NCBI RefSeq assembly: GCF_037688875.1
Contig: NZ_JAWDIE010000005.1
Coordinates: forward strand, 1-64,000
Source: Amphibiibacter pelophylacis
GTDB lineage: Bacteria; Pseudomonadota; Gammaproteobacteria; Burkholderiales; Burkholderiaceae_C
Direction of reading: 5' to 3'
Length of the DNA stretch: 64,000 nucleotides
The position numbers and the translations under genes are program-made. This document shows, piece after piece, positions 37,116 through 48,465 of the stretch (position 1 is the stretch's first letter; every line of letters begins with the position of its first letter). The notes beneath the pieces are model-generated. The model was given only the letters and a program-made list of their open reading frames with translations, was not told the DNA's origin and ran no database searches.

Positions 37116-38206
37116 ATGTCGCCCCCATCCGCTTCCCAACCCGTCTCCCGCCCTGCGGCCAGCGCCTACACGCGCGGCCAGGGGCTGGTGGATCTGCTGC
37201 AAAAGCGCATCGCCATCATCGACGGCGGCATGGGCACGACGCTGCAGAACGACAGGCTGACCGAAGACGACTACCGGGGCACGCGCTTCGCCGACCACCC
37301 CGGCCAGCTTAAGGGCAACAACGAGCTGCTGTCGCTCACCCACCCGGACGCCATCCGCCGTGTGCACGAGGCTTTTCTGGAGGCCGGCGCCAACATCATC
37401 GAGACGAACACCTTCGGCGCGACCTCGATCGCGCAGGAAGATTACAGCCTGGGCGAACTGGCCTACGAGCTGAACGTGGCCTCGGCGCGCATCGCCCGCG
37501 AGGCGGTGGAGAAGTTCGAATCGCCCGACGCCCCGCGCTTTGTCGCAGGCGCCATCGGGCCCACGCCGCGCACGGCCAGCATCAGCCCGGATGTGAACGA
37601 TCCGGCGGCGCGCAACATCACTTTCGAGCAGCTGCGAGCGGCCTATTTCGAGCAGGCGCGCGGCCTGCTGGATGGAGGCGTGGACCTCTTTCTGGTCGAG
37701 ACGATTTTCGACACGCTCAACGCCAAGGCTGCGATTTTCGCGCTGGACGAGCTGATGGAGCAGACCGGCGAGCGCCTGCCCGTCATCATCTCCGGCACGG
37801 TCACTGACGCGTCGGGGCGCATCCTGTCGGGGCAGACGGTGGCGGCCTTCTGGTACTCGGTGCGCCATGCGCGCCCACTGGCCATCGGCCTGAACTGTGC
37901 GCTGGGCGCCGCGCTGATGCGGCCTTACATCGAAGAGCTGGCCCGCGTCGCGCCCGACACCTACGTCAGCTGCTACCCCAACGCAGGCCTGCCCAATCCC
38001 ATGAGCGCGACGGGTTTTGACGAGACGCCCGAAGTCACCGGCGGCCTGCTGGAGGATTTTGCCCGCGCCGGATTCCTCAACCTGGCGGGCGGCTGCTGCG
38101 GCACCACGCCCGAGCACATCCGCGCCATCGCCCAGCGCCTGACGCCTTACGCGCCGCGCTGCGTGCAGCACGCAGGCCTCTTCACCGCCCTGACCGGAGA
38201 CGCTGC

Positions 38207-38210
<4 letters not shown>
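37116..38210 (+). CDS. metH: Methionine synthase, homocysteine-binding part (MetH N-terminal half)
   Basis: 364-residue protein equal to the homocysteine S-methyltransferase domain of MetH. It has IAIIDGGMGTTLQ near residue 33, NIIETNTFGAT and the zinc-binding Cys in GLNCALGA (about 270) and GGCCGTTPEH (about 325). In most bacteria this domain is fused to the folate, cobalamin and reactivation domains. Here it ends with a stop codon and the rest is a separate gene, overlapping by ATGA (38207-38210). Both parts look intact, so this is a split enzyme, not a frameshift relic. The 92 bases upstream (37024-37115) contain no recognisable riboswitch. Confidence 0.9.
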
Positions 38211-41011
<2,801 letters not shown>

Positions 41012-41041
41012 GGCTGCTGTTTGTCCCCTTTTGAGGCGGCG

Positions 41042-41746
41042 TCAGCTACCGGGTTGGGCCCGGTTCTGCTGGCGCAGCCACTCGGCCCAGCGCGAGACCA
41101 GCTCCACCCGGTCGCGGCAGTCACAGGCCTCCAGGATGCCGCGCGCGTGATCTTTGACGGTTTCGGCGCTGATGCCCAGCCGACGCGCGATCTCCTTGTA
41201 ATAGAAAAGATCCACCATCAGCTCGAACACCTCGCGGCGGCGCTGGCTCAGCAGGCCAGGATGCCACTGACCGGGCGTGGGCTGACTCCTGAGCCCAACG
41301 GCCTTCGAAGAGACTGATGCGGCCAGCGGCGATCGCCCCGTCTGTCCGGCGCTGACCCAGTGCAGCGCGGGCACGTTCTCCATCACCCGCTGAAGCTCAG
41401 GCGGTGGTTTGGCCGCCTGGCCGGGCAGGCGCGCCCGCCCGCCCGAGTAGCTGCGTGCCGTCATGGGAAGCACGCTGGCCGGGGCTGAACCGTCGCTGTC
41501 CTGCAGGGGCTGCAGGACTTCGTCCAGCACATGCCACTGCCAGGGCTGCGCGCGGCGTGTCTGCAGGACCACCCAGGCGGGTCCGGCGCTGCGCTGGCGC
41601 AGATCATGCAGCGTGCGTCGCGCCTGATGCCAGCCGCAGGCCAGAACCTGCGGCGAGCTGGGGCTGTCCCGGTTGAAGCGGGTCAGCAGGTCATTCCATT
41701 CGGGGGTTTGGTCCAGGTCTTCGCAGACCAGCAGCAGGGTGGGCAT
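41042..41746 (-). CDS. LuxR-type transcriptional regulator with unrecognised N-terminal domain
   Basis: 234 residues. The C-terminal helix-turn-helix (about residues 168-225) reads LSQRRREVFELMVDLFYYKEIARRLGISAETVKDHARGIL (outline), the GerE/LuxR pattern with KEIARRLGIS and TVKDH. The first 100 residues start MPTLLLVCEDLDQTPEW and could be a degenerate receiver domain, but the phospho-acceptor Asp and the usual Lys are not evident. A Pro/Ser/Gly-rich linker joins the two. It is convergent with metH (30 bases apart) and divergent from eno. Target unknown. Confidence 0.75.
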   Translation of the reverse strand: MPTLLLVCEDLDQTPEWNDLLTRFNRDSPSSPQVLACGWHQARRTLHDLRQRSAGPAWVVLQTRRAQPWQWHVLDEVLQPLQDSDGSAPASVLPMTARSYSGGRARLPGQAAKPPPELQRVMENVPALHWVSAGQTGRSPLAASVSSKAVGLRSQPTPGQWHPGLLSQRRREVFELMVDLFYYKEIARRLGISAETVKDHARGILEACDCRDRVELVSRWAEWLRQQNRAQPGS

Positions 41747-42068
41747 GGCAGGGCTCCGGGGTAAAGGGCGTGGCAGGAACGCATCGAAAGGCAGGGCCAG
41801 CGTAAGCCGTGCATCCCTGTGCTGTCTCCCGGGAAAATGATCTTGACGCGGTGATCCGTGACTATTTGTGGCATACCGCAGAGGGACTGTGGCCCGCAGA
41901 CACAGGGCCGTCGCTGTGGTGCATCCCCCTGCAGGGGGGTGGCGCCTATAATCAGCGCCATGGTGGACCAGAGCGGTCCTCCGGCTGGGACGTGGCGTCC
42001 GTTAGCGCTATCATCCCGGGCAGCATCCCCCAACCCGGCGCCGCTGGCGTCGCCACCAAGGACCCCGC
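41747..42068. other. 322-base divergent intergenic region between luxR-type gene and eno
   Basis: No credible gene is present. The region holds TATAAT at 41947-41952, flanked by GGCGC (41941-41945) and GCGCC (41954-41958) arms, directly after a perfect 14-base palindrome CCCCCTGCAGGGGG (41925-41938). The palindrome occupies the -35 position of that TATAAT. If this is the eno promoter, the leader would be about 110 bases. Confidence 0.5.
41925..41952 (+). promoter_or_regulatory. eno: G/C palindrome and TATAAT box upstream of eno
   Basis: CCCCCTGCAGGGGG is self-complementary over 14 bases and lies 8 bases before a consensus TATAAT. There is no TTGACA-like -35, so activator or repressor binding at the palindrome would be needed or possible. 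This is a sequence observation; function is inferred. Confidence 0.45.
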
Positions 42069-43355
42069 ATGAGTGCCATCGTAGACATCATTGGACGTGA
42101 AATTCTGGACAGCCGCGGCAACCCCACCGTCGAGTGCGACGTGCTGCTGGAGTCGGGCACCATGGGCCGTGCGGCCGTGCCGTCGGGGGCGTCCACCGGT
42201 TCGCGCGAGGCCATCGAGCTGCGCGACGGTGACAAAAGCCGCTACCTGGGCAAGGGCGTGCTCAAGGCGGTCGAGCACATCAATGGGGAAATCTCCGAGG
42301 CCGTTCTGGGCCTGGACGCCTCCGAGCAGGCTTTCCTGGACAAAACCCTGATTGATCTGGACGGCACCGAGAACAAATCCCGCCTGGGCGCCAATGCCAT
42401 GCTGGCCGTGTCCATGGCCGTGGCCCGTGCCGCCGCCGAAGAATCCGGCCTGCCGCTGTACCGCTACTTTGGCGGCATGGGCGGCGTGCAGCTGCCTGTC
42501 CCGATGATGAACGTGGTCAACGGCGGCGCGCACGCCAACAACAGCCTGGATCTGCAGGAGCTGATGATCATCCCCGTGGGCGCCAGCAGCTTCCGCGAAG
42601 CGCTGCGCTGGGGCGCGGAAACCTTCCACGCGCTCAAGAAAATCCTGCACGACAAGCACATCAGCACGGCCGTCGGCGATGAAGGCGGTTTCGCGCCCAG
42701 CGTCGAAAGCCACGAAGCCGCCATCCAGCTCATCCTGGACGCCATCGCCGCCGCCGGTTACACCGCCGGCGAGCAGATCGCCATCGGCCTGGACTGCGCC
42801 GCTTCCGAGTTCTACAAGGACGGCAAATACGTTCTCGAAGGCGAGGGCGGCATTGCTCTGACGGCCCAGGAATGGACCGATATGCTGGCCACCTGGGTGG
42901 ACAAATACCCCATCATCTCCATCGAAGACGGCATGGCCGAAGGCGACTGGGATGGCTGGAAGCTGCTCACCGACCGCCTGGGCAAGAACGTGCAGATCGT
43001 CGGCGACGACCTGTTCGTCACCAACACGAAAATCCTGAAAGAAGGCATCGACAAGGGCATCGCCAACTCGATCCTGATCAAAATCAACCAGATCGGCACG
43101 CTGACCGAGACCTTCGCCGCCATCGAGATGGCCAAGCGCGCGGGCTACACCGCCGTCATCAGCCACCGCTCGGGCGAGACCGAAGATTCCACCATCGCCG
43201 ACATTGCCGTGGGCCTGAACGCCGGCCAGATCAAGACGGGTTCGCTGTCCCGCAGCGACCGCATGGCCAAGTACAACCAGCTGCTGCGCATCGAGGAAGA
43301 CCTGGGCGACGTGGCCGTGTACCCCGGCCGCAGCGCGTTTTACAACCTGCGCTGA
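42069..43355 (+). CDS. eno: Enolase
   Basis: Glycolytic enzyme that interconverts 2-phosphoglycerate and phosphoenolpyruvate, also part of the RNA degradosome in some bacteria. The 428 residues are normal length. It shows GREILDSRGNPTVECDV at the start, PSGASTGSREAIELRDGD, the metal ligands in ISIEDGMAEGDW and GDDLFVTN, and the signature LIKINQIGTLTET followed by SHRSGETED. kdsA and pyrG, frequent upstream neighbours in related bacteria, are not in the window, but ftsB downstream is conserved. Confidence 0.97.
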   Translation: MSAIVDIIGREILDSRGNPTVECDVLLESGTMGRAAVPSGASTGSREAIELRDGDKSRYLGKGVLKAVEHINGEISEAVLGLDASEQAFLDKTLIDLDGTENKSRLGANAMLAVSMAVARAAAEESGLPLYRYFGGMGGVQLPVPMMNVVNGGAHANNSLDLQELMIIPVGASSFREALRWGAETFHALKKILHDKHISTAVGDEGGFAPSVESHEAAIQLILDAIAAAGYTAGEQIAIGLDCAASEFYKDGKYVLEGEGGIALTAQEWTDMLATWVDKYPIISIEDGMAEGDWDGWKLLTDRLGKNVQIVGDDLFVTNTKILKEGIDKGIANSILIKINQIGTLTETFAAIEMAKRAGYTAVISHRSGETEDSTIADIAVGLNAGQIKTGSLSRSDRMAKYNQLLRIEEDLGDVAVYPGRSAFYNLR

Positions 43356-43385
43356 TCGCGCACAGGCCGCAGGCCGGAGACGGGC

Positions 43386-43679
43386 ATGGGACAGTGGATG
43401 ATGAACCGGGGCTGGCCGCTGCTGCTGCTGGTCCTGCTCGTTCTGGTGGGCAAAAGCCTGTTCTGGGGTGACAGCAGCTACGCGCGCATCCAGCAGATGA
43501 GTACCGAGCTGGCCACCCAGGTGGCCATCAACGACCAGGCGCAGCAGCGCAATGCCCAGTTGCAGGCCGAGATTTCTGATCTGGGCGACGGCCTGGAAAT
43601 GGCCGAAGAAAAAGCCCGCTCCGAACTGGGCATGGTCAAACCCAACGAGATCCGCGTCATCGTCAGCCGCCAGCCCTGA
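43386..43679 (+). CDS. ftsB: Cell division protein FtsB
   Basis: 97-residue bitopic membrane protein of the FtsBLQ divisome complex. A short cytoplasmic tail is followed by the transmembrane helix PLLLLVLLVLVGKSLFWG (about residues 11-28), then a periplasmic coiled coil and ENK/ELGM segment (EEKARSELGMVKPNEIRVIV) typical of FtsB. ATG codons at 43386, 43398 and 43401 are possible starts; the first is kept. It lies 30 bases after eno, the usual place in beta- and gammaproteobacteria. Its stop overlaps the next gene as TGATG. Confidence 0.92.
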   Translation: MGQWMMNRGWPLLLLVLLVLVGKSLFWGDSSYARIQQMSTELATQVAINDQAQQRNAQLQAEISDLGDGLEMAEEKARSELGMVKPNEIRVIVSRQP

Positions 43680-44257
43680 TGGGATCCTGTGTGCGCGTCC
43701 GCATTCTGGGCGCCGAAAGCACGGGCAAATCCACCCTCTGTCAGGCGCTGGCGCAGCGCGCCGCCAGCCAGGGGCTGCGTTGTGCCCAGGTCAGCGAATA
43801 CCTGCGCGATTGGTGCGAGGCCGCTCCGCACGGCGTCCGGCTGCCCGGGCGCGAGGACCAGTTTCACATCGCGCGGCGTCAGCAGCGCCGGATCGCGGTG
43901 GCGGCGCGTGGCGCCGATCTGGTCATCGCCGACACCTGCGCCCTGATGACGCAGGTCTACAGCAGGCACTTCTTTGATCACGCGCTGCCCGCGCAGGGCC
44001 CTGCGCTGCACTTTGACCTGACGCTGGTCAGCGACACCGATCTGCCCTGGCAGGCCGACCCGCTGCGCGACGGCCCTCAGGTGCGCGATGCGGTCCAGCA
44101 GCGCCTGCTGCAGACTCTGGCTGATCACGGCCTGCCCTGGGTGCGGGTGAATGGCCCGCTGGCACAGCGCCTGGATCAGGCGTGGACCGCCATTCTGCGG
44201 GTGCTGGATGATCGTAAAGACAGGCGATCTGGCGCCGATAATTCAGGAAAAACCTGA
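43679..44257 (+). CDS. NadR-like P-loop kinase (nicotinamide riboside kinase-like)
   Basis: 192-residue P-loop protein. Walker A is LGAESTGKSTLCQAL (about residues 10-24), and the GAESTGKST form is characteristic of the kinase domain of NadR. ADLVIADTCALMT is a Walker-B-like strand, and RREDQFHIARRQQ-type residues follow the lid region seen in that domain. The nucleotidyltransferase domain of NadR is absent, so it may be a stand-alone ribosylnicotinamide kinase, or a kinase of another small molecule. It overlaps the ftsB stop by one base, implying co-translation in an eno-ftsB unit. Confidence 0.72.
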   Translation: MGSCVRVRILGAESTGKSTLCQALAQRAASQGLRCAQVSEYLRDWCEAAPHGVRLPGREDQFHIARRQQRRIAVAARGADLVIADTCALMTQVYSRHFFDHALPAQGPALHFDLTLVSDTDLPWQADPLRDGPQVRDAVQQRLLQTLADHGLPWVRVNGPLAQRLDQAWTAILRVLDDRKDRRSGADNSGKT

Positions 44258-44259
44258 AT
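44241..44259. repeat. Stem-loop at the end of the NadR-like gene
   Basis: ATTCAGG (44241-44247), AAAAA, CCTGAAT (44253-44259) form a 7-base perfect stem overlapping the stop codon. No T-run follows, so it is at best a weak terminator or RNA-stabilising hairpin. Confidence 0.4.
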
Positions 44260-44398
44260 ATTCGTCCTGTCCCGCCAGAGTGAATACGGCCCTGATCCAC
44301 AACATCGGCTGTTATGATGTTTTCGCCTGTGGTTCCCTGCAGGCCCAGCCGACGGCCCGTCCGGCGGGTGGTTCGCAAGACGATTTCTGGAGGCCCTG

Positions 44399-45088
44399 AT
44401 GAACCTGAATACTCCCCTACCCGCTGGCACGACCGGCACCCTGGCGCAGGCCCAGCACCGTGTCCTGCGCAACACCTATCTGCTGCTGGCCGTGTCGCTG
44501 CTGCCGACCGTGCTGGGCGCCTTCATCGGCGTGCAGAGCGGCATTTTCCAGGCCATGTCGCCCATGGTCAGCATGGTGATTTTCTTCGCTGGGGCGTTTG
44601 GCTTCATGTACGCGATCGAGAAGAACAAGGACAGTGCCGCAGGCGTTTACCTGCTGCTGGCCTTCACCTTCTTCATGGGTCTGATGCTGTCACGCCTGAT
44701 CGCCATGGTGCTGGGCTACAGCAACGGCGCCGCGCTGATCATGACGGCGTTCGGCGGCACGGCCGGCATCTTCTTCGTGATGGCGTCGCTGGCCACGGTG
44801 ATCAAGCGCGACCTGAGCGGCATGGGCAAGTTCCTGACCGTTGGCGCCTTCGTGCTGATGTTCGGCTTCATCATCAACATGTTCGTGCAGTCCAGCGCGG
44901 CCATGCTGGCCATGATGACCCTAGGCATTGGCCTCTTCAGCGCCTTCATGCTGTACGACGTCAAGCGCATCATCGATGGCGGCGAGACCAACTACATCAC
45001 CGCCACCCTGGCGCTGTACATGAACCTGTACAACGTCTTCCAGATGCTGCTGTCTCTGCTGGGCATTTTCGGCGGCGACCGCGAATAA
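44399..45088 (+). CDS. Bax inhibitor-1/YccA family membrane protein
   Basis: 229-residue integral membrane protein with seven hydrophobic segments, the BI-1 (TMBIM) layout. Features include HRVLRNTYLLLAVSLLPTVLG at the start, FFMGLMLSRLIAMVLGY and TAFGGTAGIFFVMASLA, and the C-terminal YDVKRIIDGGETNYITATLALYMNLYNVF (outline), whose Asp-rich region is the calcium/proton-sensing part in this family. E. coli YccA inhibits the FtsH protease. ATTTCTGGAGG precedes the ATG at 44399. It is transcribed alone and ended by a strong terminator. Confidence 0.93.
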   Translation: MNLNTPLPAGTTGTLAQAQHRVLRNTYLLLAVSLLPTVLGAFIGVQSGIFQAMSPMVSMVIFFAGAFGFMYAIEKNKDSAAGVYLLLAFTFFMGLMLSRLIAMVLGYSNGAALIMTAFGGTAGIFFVMASLATVIKRDLSGMGKFLTVGAFVLMFGFIINMFVQSSAAMLAMMTLGIGLFSAFMLYDVKRIIDGGETNYITATLALYMNLYNVFQMLLSLLGIFGGDRE

Positions 45089-45110
45089 GCGGCTCTGGCC
45101 TGACCTTCGA

Positions 45111-45136
45111 AAGCGCACCTCGGTGCGCTTTTTTTT
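45111..45136 (+). terminator. Rho-independent terminator after the BI-1 family gene
   Basis: AAGCGCACC (45111-45119), loop TC, GGTGCGCTT (45122-45130), followed by a run of T to 45136. It is a perfect 9-base stem, 22 bases after the stop codon, and would stop transcription toward the oppositely oriented tRNA gene. Confidence 0.9.
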
Positions 45137-45192
45137 GTGGGCGCGCTCTGGGAGATCCGTGTGCGCCGCACTGTGAAGACGTTGCGCCCAAC

Positions 45193-45223
45193 AAAAAACC
45201 CCGATGATCTCTCACCGGGGTTT
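45193..45223 (-). terminator. Rho-independent terminator of tRNA-His
   Basis: On the minus strand AAACCCCG (45223-45216) pairs with CGGGGTTT (45203-45196), and further T follow (plus-strand AAA run 45193-45198). It begins 9 bases after the 3' CCA end of the tRNA. Confidence 0.85.
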
Positions 45224-45231
45224 CGAATTTC

Positions 45232-45308
45232 TGGGGTGGCTGATGGGGCTCGAACCCACGACAACCGGAATCACAATCCGGGGCTCTACCAGCTGAGCTA
45301 CAGCCACC
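45232..45308 (-). tRNA. tRNA-His (anticodon GTG)
   Basis: 77 bases including the extra 5' G(-1) that pairs with the discriminator C and an encoded 3' CCA. The sequence starts GGTGGCTGTAGCTCAG and ends CAGCCACCCCA; the anticodon loop is TTGTGAT and the T-loop is GGTTCGAGCC. It closely matches E. coli tRNA-His in all arms. It is transcribed behind plsY on the minus strand. Confidence 0.97.
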
Positions 45309-45321
45309 ACATGAAGCGCGG

Positions 45322-45327
45322 ATTATA
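45322..45327 (-). promoter_or_regulatory. -10 box of the tRNA-His promoter
   Basis: Minus-strand TATAAT lies 14 bases before the mature 5' end and is followed by a GC-rich CCGCGC, the discriminator type of stringently controlled stable-RNA promoters. The -35 would fall on the plsY stop region and is poor. Confidence 0.65.
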
Positions 45328-45349
45328 GCCAAAAATGGCGCGGACGTTT

Positions 45350-46072
45350 TCAGTCGGCGGAATTTTTTGGGGGGCTTGCCGCCGCGTCGGCAGGGGTATC
45401 AGGGTGTGGGGCTGTCTCGGAGTTCTGATCGCTTTCAGCCGCCTGGGCGCGTTTCTCGGCGGGCGTCAGCCAGCGCGATTCAGTGCCCGCGCGCAGGCGC
45501 TCGATGTTGGCGCGGTGGCGCCAGACCAGCAGCGCCGCCATGACCAGCAGGAGCGCCGTGGTGTTGCCCAGCGCGTCACCGGCCGTGGCGATGAAAAGCG
45601 CATAAAGCACCGGCGCTGCCGCCGCCGCGCACATGGCGGCCAGCGAGACATGCCGCCAGCGGTAAAGCACGCCCGCAAAAATCACCAGCAGCATCAGCGC
45701 CAGACCCGCGTGCAGGCCCAGCACGGCGCCGATCGCGGTCGCGACACCTTTGCCGCCCTGAAAGCGGAAAAACACCGGGTACAGGTGGCCCAGGAAGGCC
45801 GCCAGACCCGCTGCAGCGGGGGCAGCGGCGCCCAAGCTCTGGCTGGGGTCCAGCACCATCACGGCCCAGACGGGGATGGCGCCTTTGAGCGCATCCAGCA
45901 CCAGCACGGCGATGGCGATTTTCCTGTTGCCTGCGCGCAGCACATTGGTGGCGCCGGGGTTGCCCGAGCCGTAGGTGCGCGGGTCGGGGCCGCCGGTCAG
46001 GCGCGGCAGCAGGATGGCAAATGACAGCGAGCCCAGCGCATACGACAGCGCCAGCGTGATCAGCAGGAGCAT
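45350..46072 (-). CDS. plsY: Glycerol-3-phosphate acyltransferase (acyl-phosphate dependent) PlsY
   Basis: Adds the first acyl chain, taken from acyl-phosphate, to glycerol-3-phosphate in phospholipid synthesis. The 240-residue protein has about five membrane helices. The conserved loops are GSGNPGATNVLR (about residues 34-45), FFRFQGGKGVATAIG (about 100-115) and the third active-site loop near RWRHVSLAA. It has a soluble tail of about 40 residues rich in Ala/Pro/Ser, longer than in many homologues. GGAGAG is 4 bases before the ATG at 46072, so I prefer it to the in-frame TTG at 46093. It is last in the hpnCDE-plsY unit. Confidence 0.94.
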   Translation of the reverse strand: MLLLITLALSYALGSLSFAILLPRLTGGPDPRTYGSGNPGATNVLRAGNRKIAIAVLVLDALKGAIPVWAVMVLDPSQSLGAAAPAAAGLAAFLGHLYPVFFRFQGGKGVATAIGAVLGLHAGLALMLLVIFAGVLYRWRHVSLAAMCAAAAAPVLYALFIATAGDALGNTTALLLVMAALLVWRHRANIERLRAGTESRWLTPAEKRAQAAESDQNSETAPHPDTPADAAASPPKNSAD

Positions 46073-46104
46073 GACGCTCTCCAATCCAGACAAAAAGGAC
46101 GATT

Positions 46105-47586
46105 TTACCGCCCGGCACGAACCGGCCTGAGCCTTGCCAGATCGTCCAGCGTCGCCCGCGCCGCGGCCTGGCCCGAGCGCACGGCGCCCTCCAGCGTGCC
46201 GGGCCAGGGGCTGTCCAGCGCGTCACCGGCCAGATGCAGCACGCCGTGCGCGGTCGCCACCTGCGCGGGCGGGCGGCGCAGGCCCACGCGGCATTCGGGC
46301 GTGGCGCGGCGCTCGCACAGCAGGGCGGCGACGGGCAGATGCTGCTGCGGTGCGCGCTGCACGTCGGGTGCGAACGTGTGCCCGGCCTGTGCCATCAGCT
46401 GGTGGCGCAGCAGTGCGGCCAGGGCATCGCGGCCCTTTGACCGCATCCACATCAGCCAGGGCGCAGCGGCGCTGACGACCAGGGCGATCAGCGGCTGACC
46501 GTGCAGCGCCTGCAGATCGAGCGCGAACTGGGCCGGACGCCCGTCTGCCAGATTCGCACTGTCGCGCAAAGCCAGCAGCGGCGCGGGCCACGGCAGCGGT
46601 GCCCGGGCCGATGCGTCCGTGCGGCGCAGATAGAGGGTGATGATGGGCTGGTGCGGCACGGCCTGCGCGGCGTTGGCCCAGTCTGGCGCCAGCTCGCGCA
46701 ACAGCGTTGCGCTGGCGCGCAGCGGGGTCGCCAGAAGGACGTGGTCAAAAACTTCTTCAGCGCTCTGCAGGGTCTTCGAGGTCTGCAGCCGCCAGCCAAC
46801 GTGTGGCGATGCGGTTGGCAGCAGCGCGGTCACGCGCTCGCCCAGGCGCAGCGTGGCGCCGTGGCGCGACAGGTGCTGCAGCGCTGGCGCGGGCAGAAGA
46901 TCGTCCAGCGGCTGGCGCGGCAGCAGCAGATCGCTGCCGCGCCAGCCGCAGGGCACGGCGGCATCGGGCCGCAGCGTGGTGGCCAGCACGTGCAGGAAGA
47001 TGCGGCCGCTGGCCGACGCCAGCGGCGTGTTCAGCGCCGACAGCGCCAGGGGCGCGATGAAATCGCGCACCACGGCAGGCGGCAGACCGGCGCACAGCCG
47101 GGCCACGGGCACATCCGCTTCCAGCGCAAAGCCGCCGCGCTGCCAGGTGGCCAGGCGGCGCAGCAGCGCCAGGCGCTCGGCCAGCGTCCAGCCGCGCCAG
47201 AGCGCCAGGGCCAGCGCCATATCGCTGCCCGGCGGCAGGGCGCGCAGCAGGGTGCGGGCCAGCGGGCCGTCCGGGGCGCTGCCGCCCTGGCCACTGGCGT
47301 GGCGCAGTGTCAGCGGGATGCGCAGCAGGGCCTCGTCCAGCCGCACGCCCACGCGCTGCATCAGCGCCAGGGTTTGCGTGCAGGCCCCGGTCAGGATGTG
47401 CTGGCCGCAGTCCAGGCGCAGGTCGCCCTGCAGGTCGTCCGTTGTCGCGGCCAGGCTGCGCGCCCGCCCACCCGCCGTGCGGCTGGTGTCGAAGAGGGTG
47501 ACGTGCGCGCCGCCGTCCTGCAGCTGAGCGGCGGCAGCCAGGCCAGACCAGCCCGCCCCCATCACGGCCACACGGGGCCCGGCCAC
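46105..47586 (-). CDS. hpnE: Hydroxysqualene dehydroxylase / squalene-forming FAD oxidoreductase HpnE
   Basis: FAD-dependent enzyme that, with HpnC and HpnD, makes squalene from farnesyl diphosphate. The N-terminal Rossmann motif GAGWSGLAAAAQL is at about residues 11-23 and the FAD-binding GGRARSL follows. LDCGQHILTGA and, near the C-terminus, LHLAGDALDSPWPGTLEGAVRSG (outline) match the amine-oxidase-like family. I use the GTG at 47586, 2 bases after the hpnD stop, giving 493 residues; a GTG at 47625 would add 13 residues over hpnD. Gene order and spacing support one operon. Confidence 0.88.
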   Translation of the reverse strand: MAGPRVAVMGAGWSGLAAAAQLQDGGAHVTLFDTSRTAGGRARSLAATTDDLQGDLRLDCGQHILTGACTQTLALMQRVGVRLDEALLRIPLTLRHASGQGGSAPDGPLARTLLRALPPGSDMALALALWRGWTLAERLALLRRLATWQRGGFALEADVPVARLCAGLPPAVVRDFIAPLALSALNTPLASASGRIFLHVLATTLRPDAAVPCGWRGSDLLLPRQPLDDLLPAPALQHLSRHGATLRLGERVTALLPTASPHVGWRLQTSKTLQSAEEVFDHVLLATPLRASATLLRELAPDWANAAQAVPHQPIITLYLRRTDASARAPLPWPAPLLALRDSANLADGRPAQFALDLQALHGQPLIALVVSAAAPWLMWMRSKGRDALAALLRHQLMAQAGHTFAPDVQRAPQQHLPVAALLCERRATPECRVGLRRPPAQVATAHGVLHLAGDALDSPWPGTLEGAVRSGQAAARATLDDLARLRPVRAGR

Positions 47587-47588
47587 AG

Positions 47589-48452
47589 CTAGCGGCCCAG
47601 CCAGTAGACCCGGGTGGCGATCCACAGTTTGCGCAGCGGCGTCAGCCCGATGCGCTGGTGCAGCACGGCGAACTGCTCGTGCTCGATCTCGCGCAGCAGG
47701 GTGCGGTAAATGCCCGCCATGATCAGGCCGACGCGCTGGTTTTTGCGGTCGGCGGCTGGCAGCAGGGCCAGCGCCTCGTCGTAGAGGGCGTGGGCGCGCT
47801 GCGCCTGGAACTGCATCAGCGCGGTGAAGCGCTCGCTGTAGCCCCAGGGGTTGCTGCGCCGCAGAATCTCGGCGGCCTTCACATCAAACTGCTGCAGGTC
47901 GCTGATGGGCAGGTAGATGCGCCCGCGCCGCGCGTCTTCGCCAACATCGCGCAGGATGTTGGTGAGCTGCAGCGCCAGTCCCAGCTTGTGGGCGTAGGCG
48001 GTGGTAGCGGCGTTGGTCTGGCCGAAAATCAGCGCCGACACCTCGCCGACCACGCCCGCGACCAGGTGGCAGTAGCGCGCCAGGCCGGGGAAATCCAGGT
48101 AGCGGTTCTGCTGGATGTCCATCTCGCAGCCCTCGATCAGGGCCAGCAGATGCTCGGCCGTGATCCCGTAGCGCGGGCACAGCGGCTGCAGCGCGCGCAT
48201 CACCGGGTGCTGGACGGGTTCGCCGCCCGGGGTGAAGGCGCGCTGCACCTCCTGGCGCCACCAGGCCAGCTTGCGCGAAGCCACGCCCGGGTCGCTGACC
48301 TCGTCCACCACATCGTCGATGACGCGGCAGTAGGCGTAGAACGCCGTCAGCGCTTCGCGCTGGGCGGCCGGCAGGAAGCGGAAGGCGTAGTAGAACGACG
48401 ATCCACTGCGCGCCAGGTGCTGCTCGGCGGTGTCCTGCGGGGTCATGGGCAT
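47589..48452 (-). CDS. hpnD: Presqualene diphosphate synthase HpnD
   Basis: 287-residue prenyl synthase that condenses two farnesyl diphosphates to presqualene diphosphate. The two Asp-rich Mg2+ motifs are clear: CRVIDDVVDEVSD (about residues 42-54) and TNILRDVGEDARRGRIYLP (about 163-181). It has the trans-isoprenyl diphosphate synthase, head-to-head fold. The frame contains two candidate ATG codons, 48452 and 48446. It starts 13 bases after hpnC. Confidence 0.92.
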   Translation of the reverse strand: MPMTPQDTAEQHLARSGSSFYYAFRFLPAAQREALTAFYAYCRVIDDVVDEVSDPGVASRKLAWWRQEVQRAFTPGGEPVQHPVMRALQPLCPRYGITAEHLLALIEGCEMDIQQNRYLDFPGLARYCHLVAGVVGEVSALIFGQTNAATTAYAHKLGLALQLTNILRDVGEDARRGRIYLPISDLQQFDVKAAEILRRSNPWGYSERFTALMQFQAQRAHALYDEALALLPAADRKNQRVGLIMAGIYRTLLREIEHEQFAVLHQRIGLTPLRKLWIATRVYWLGR

Positions 48453-48465
48453 GAGCGCGTGGCAG

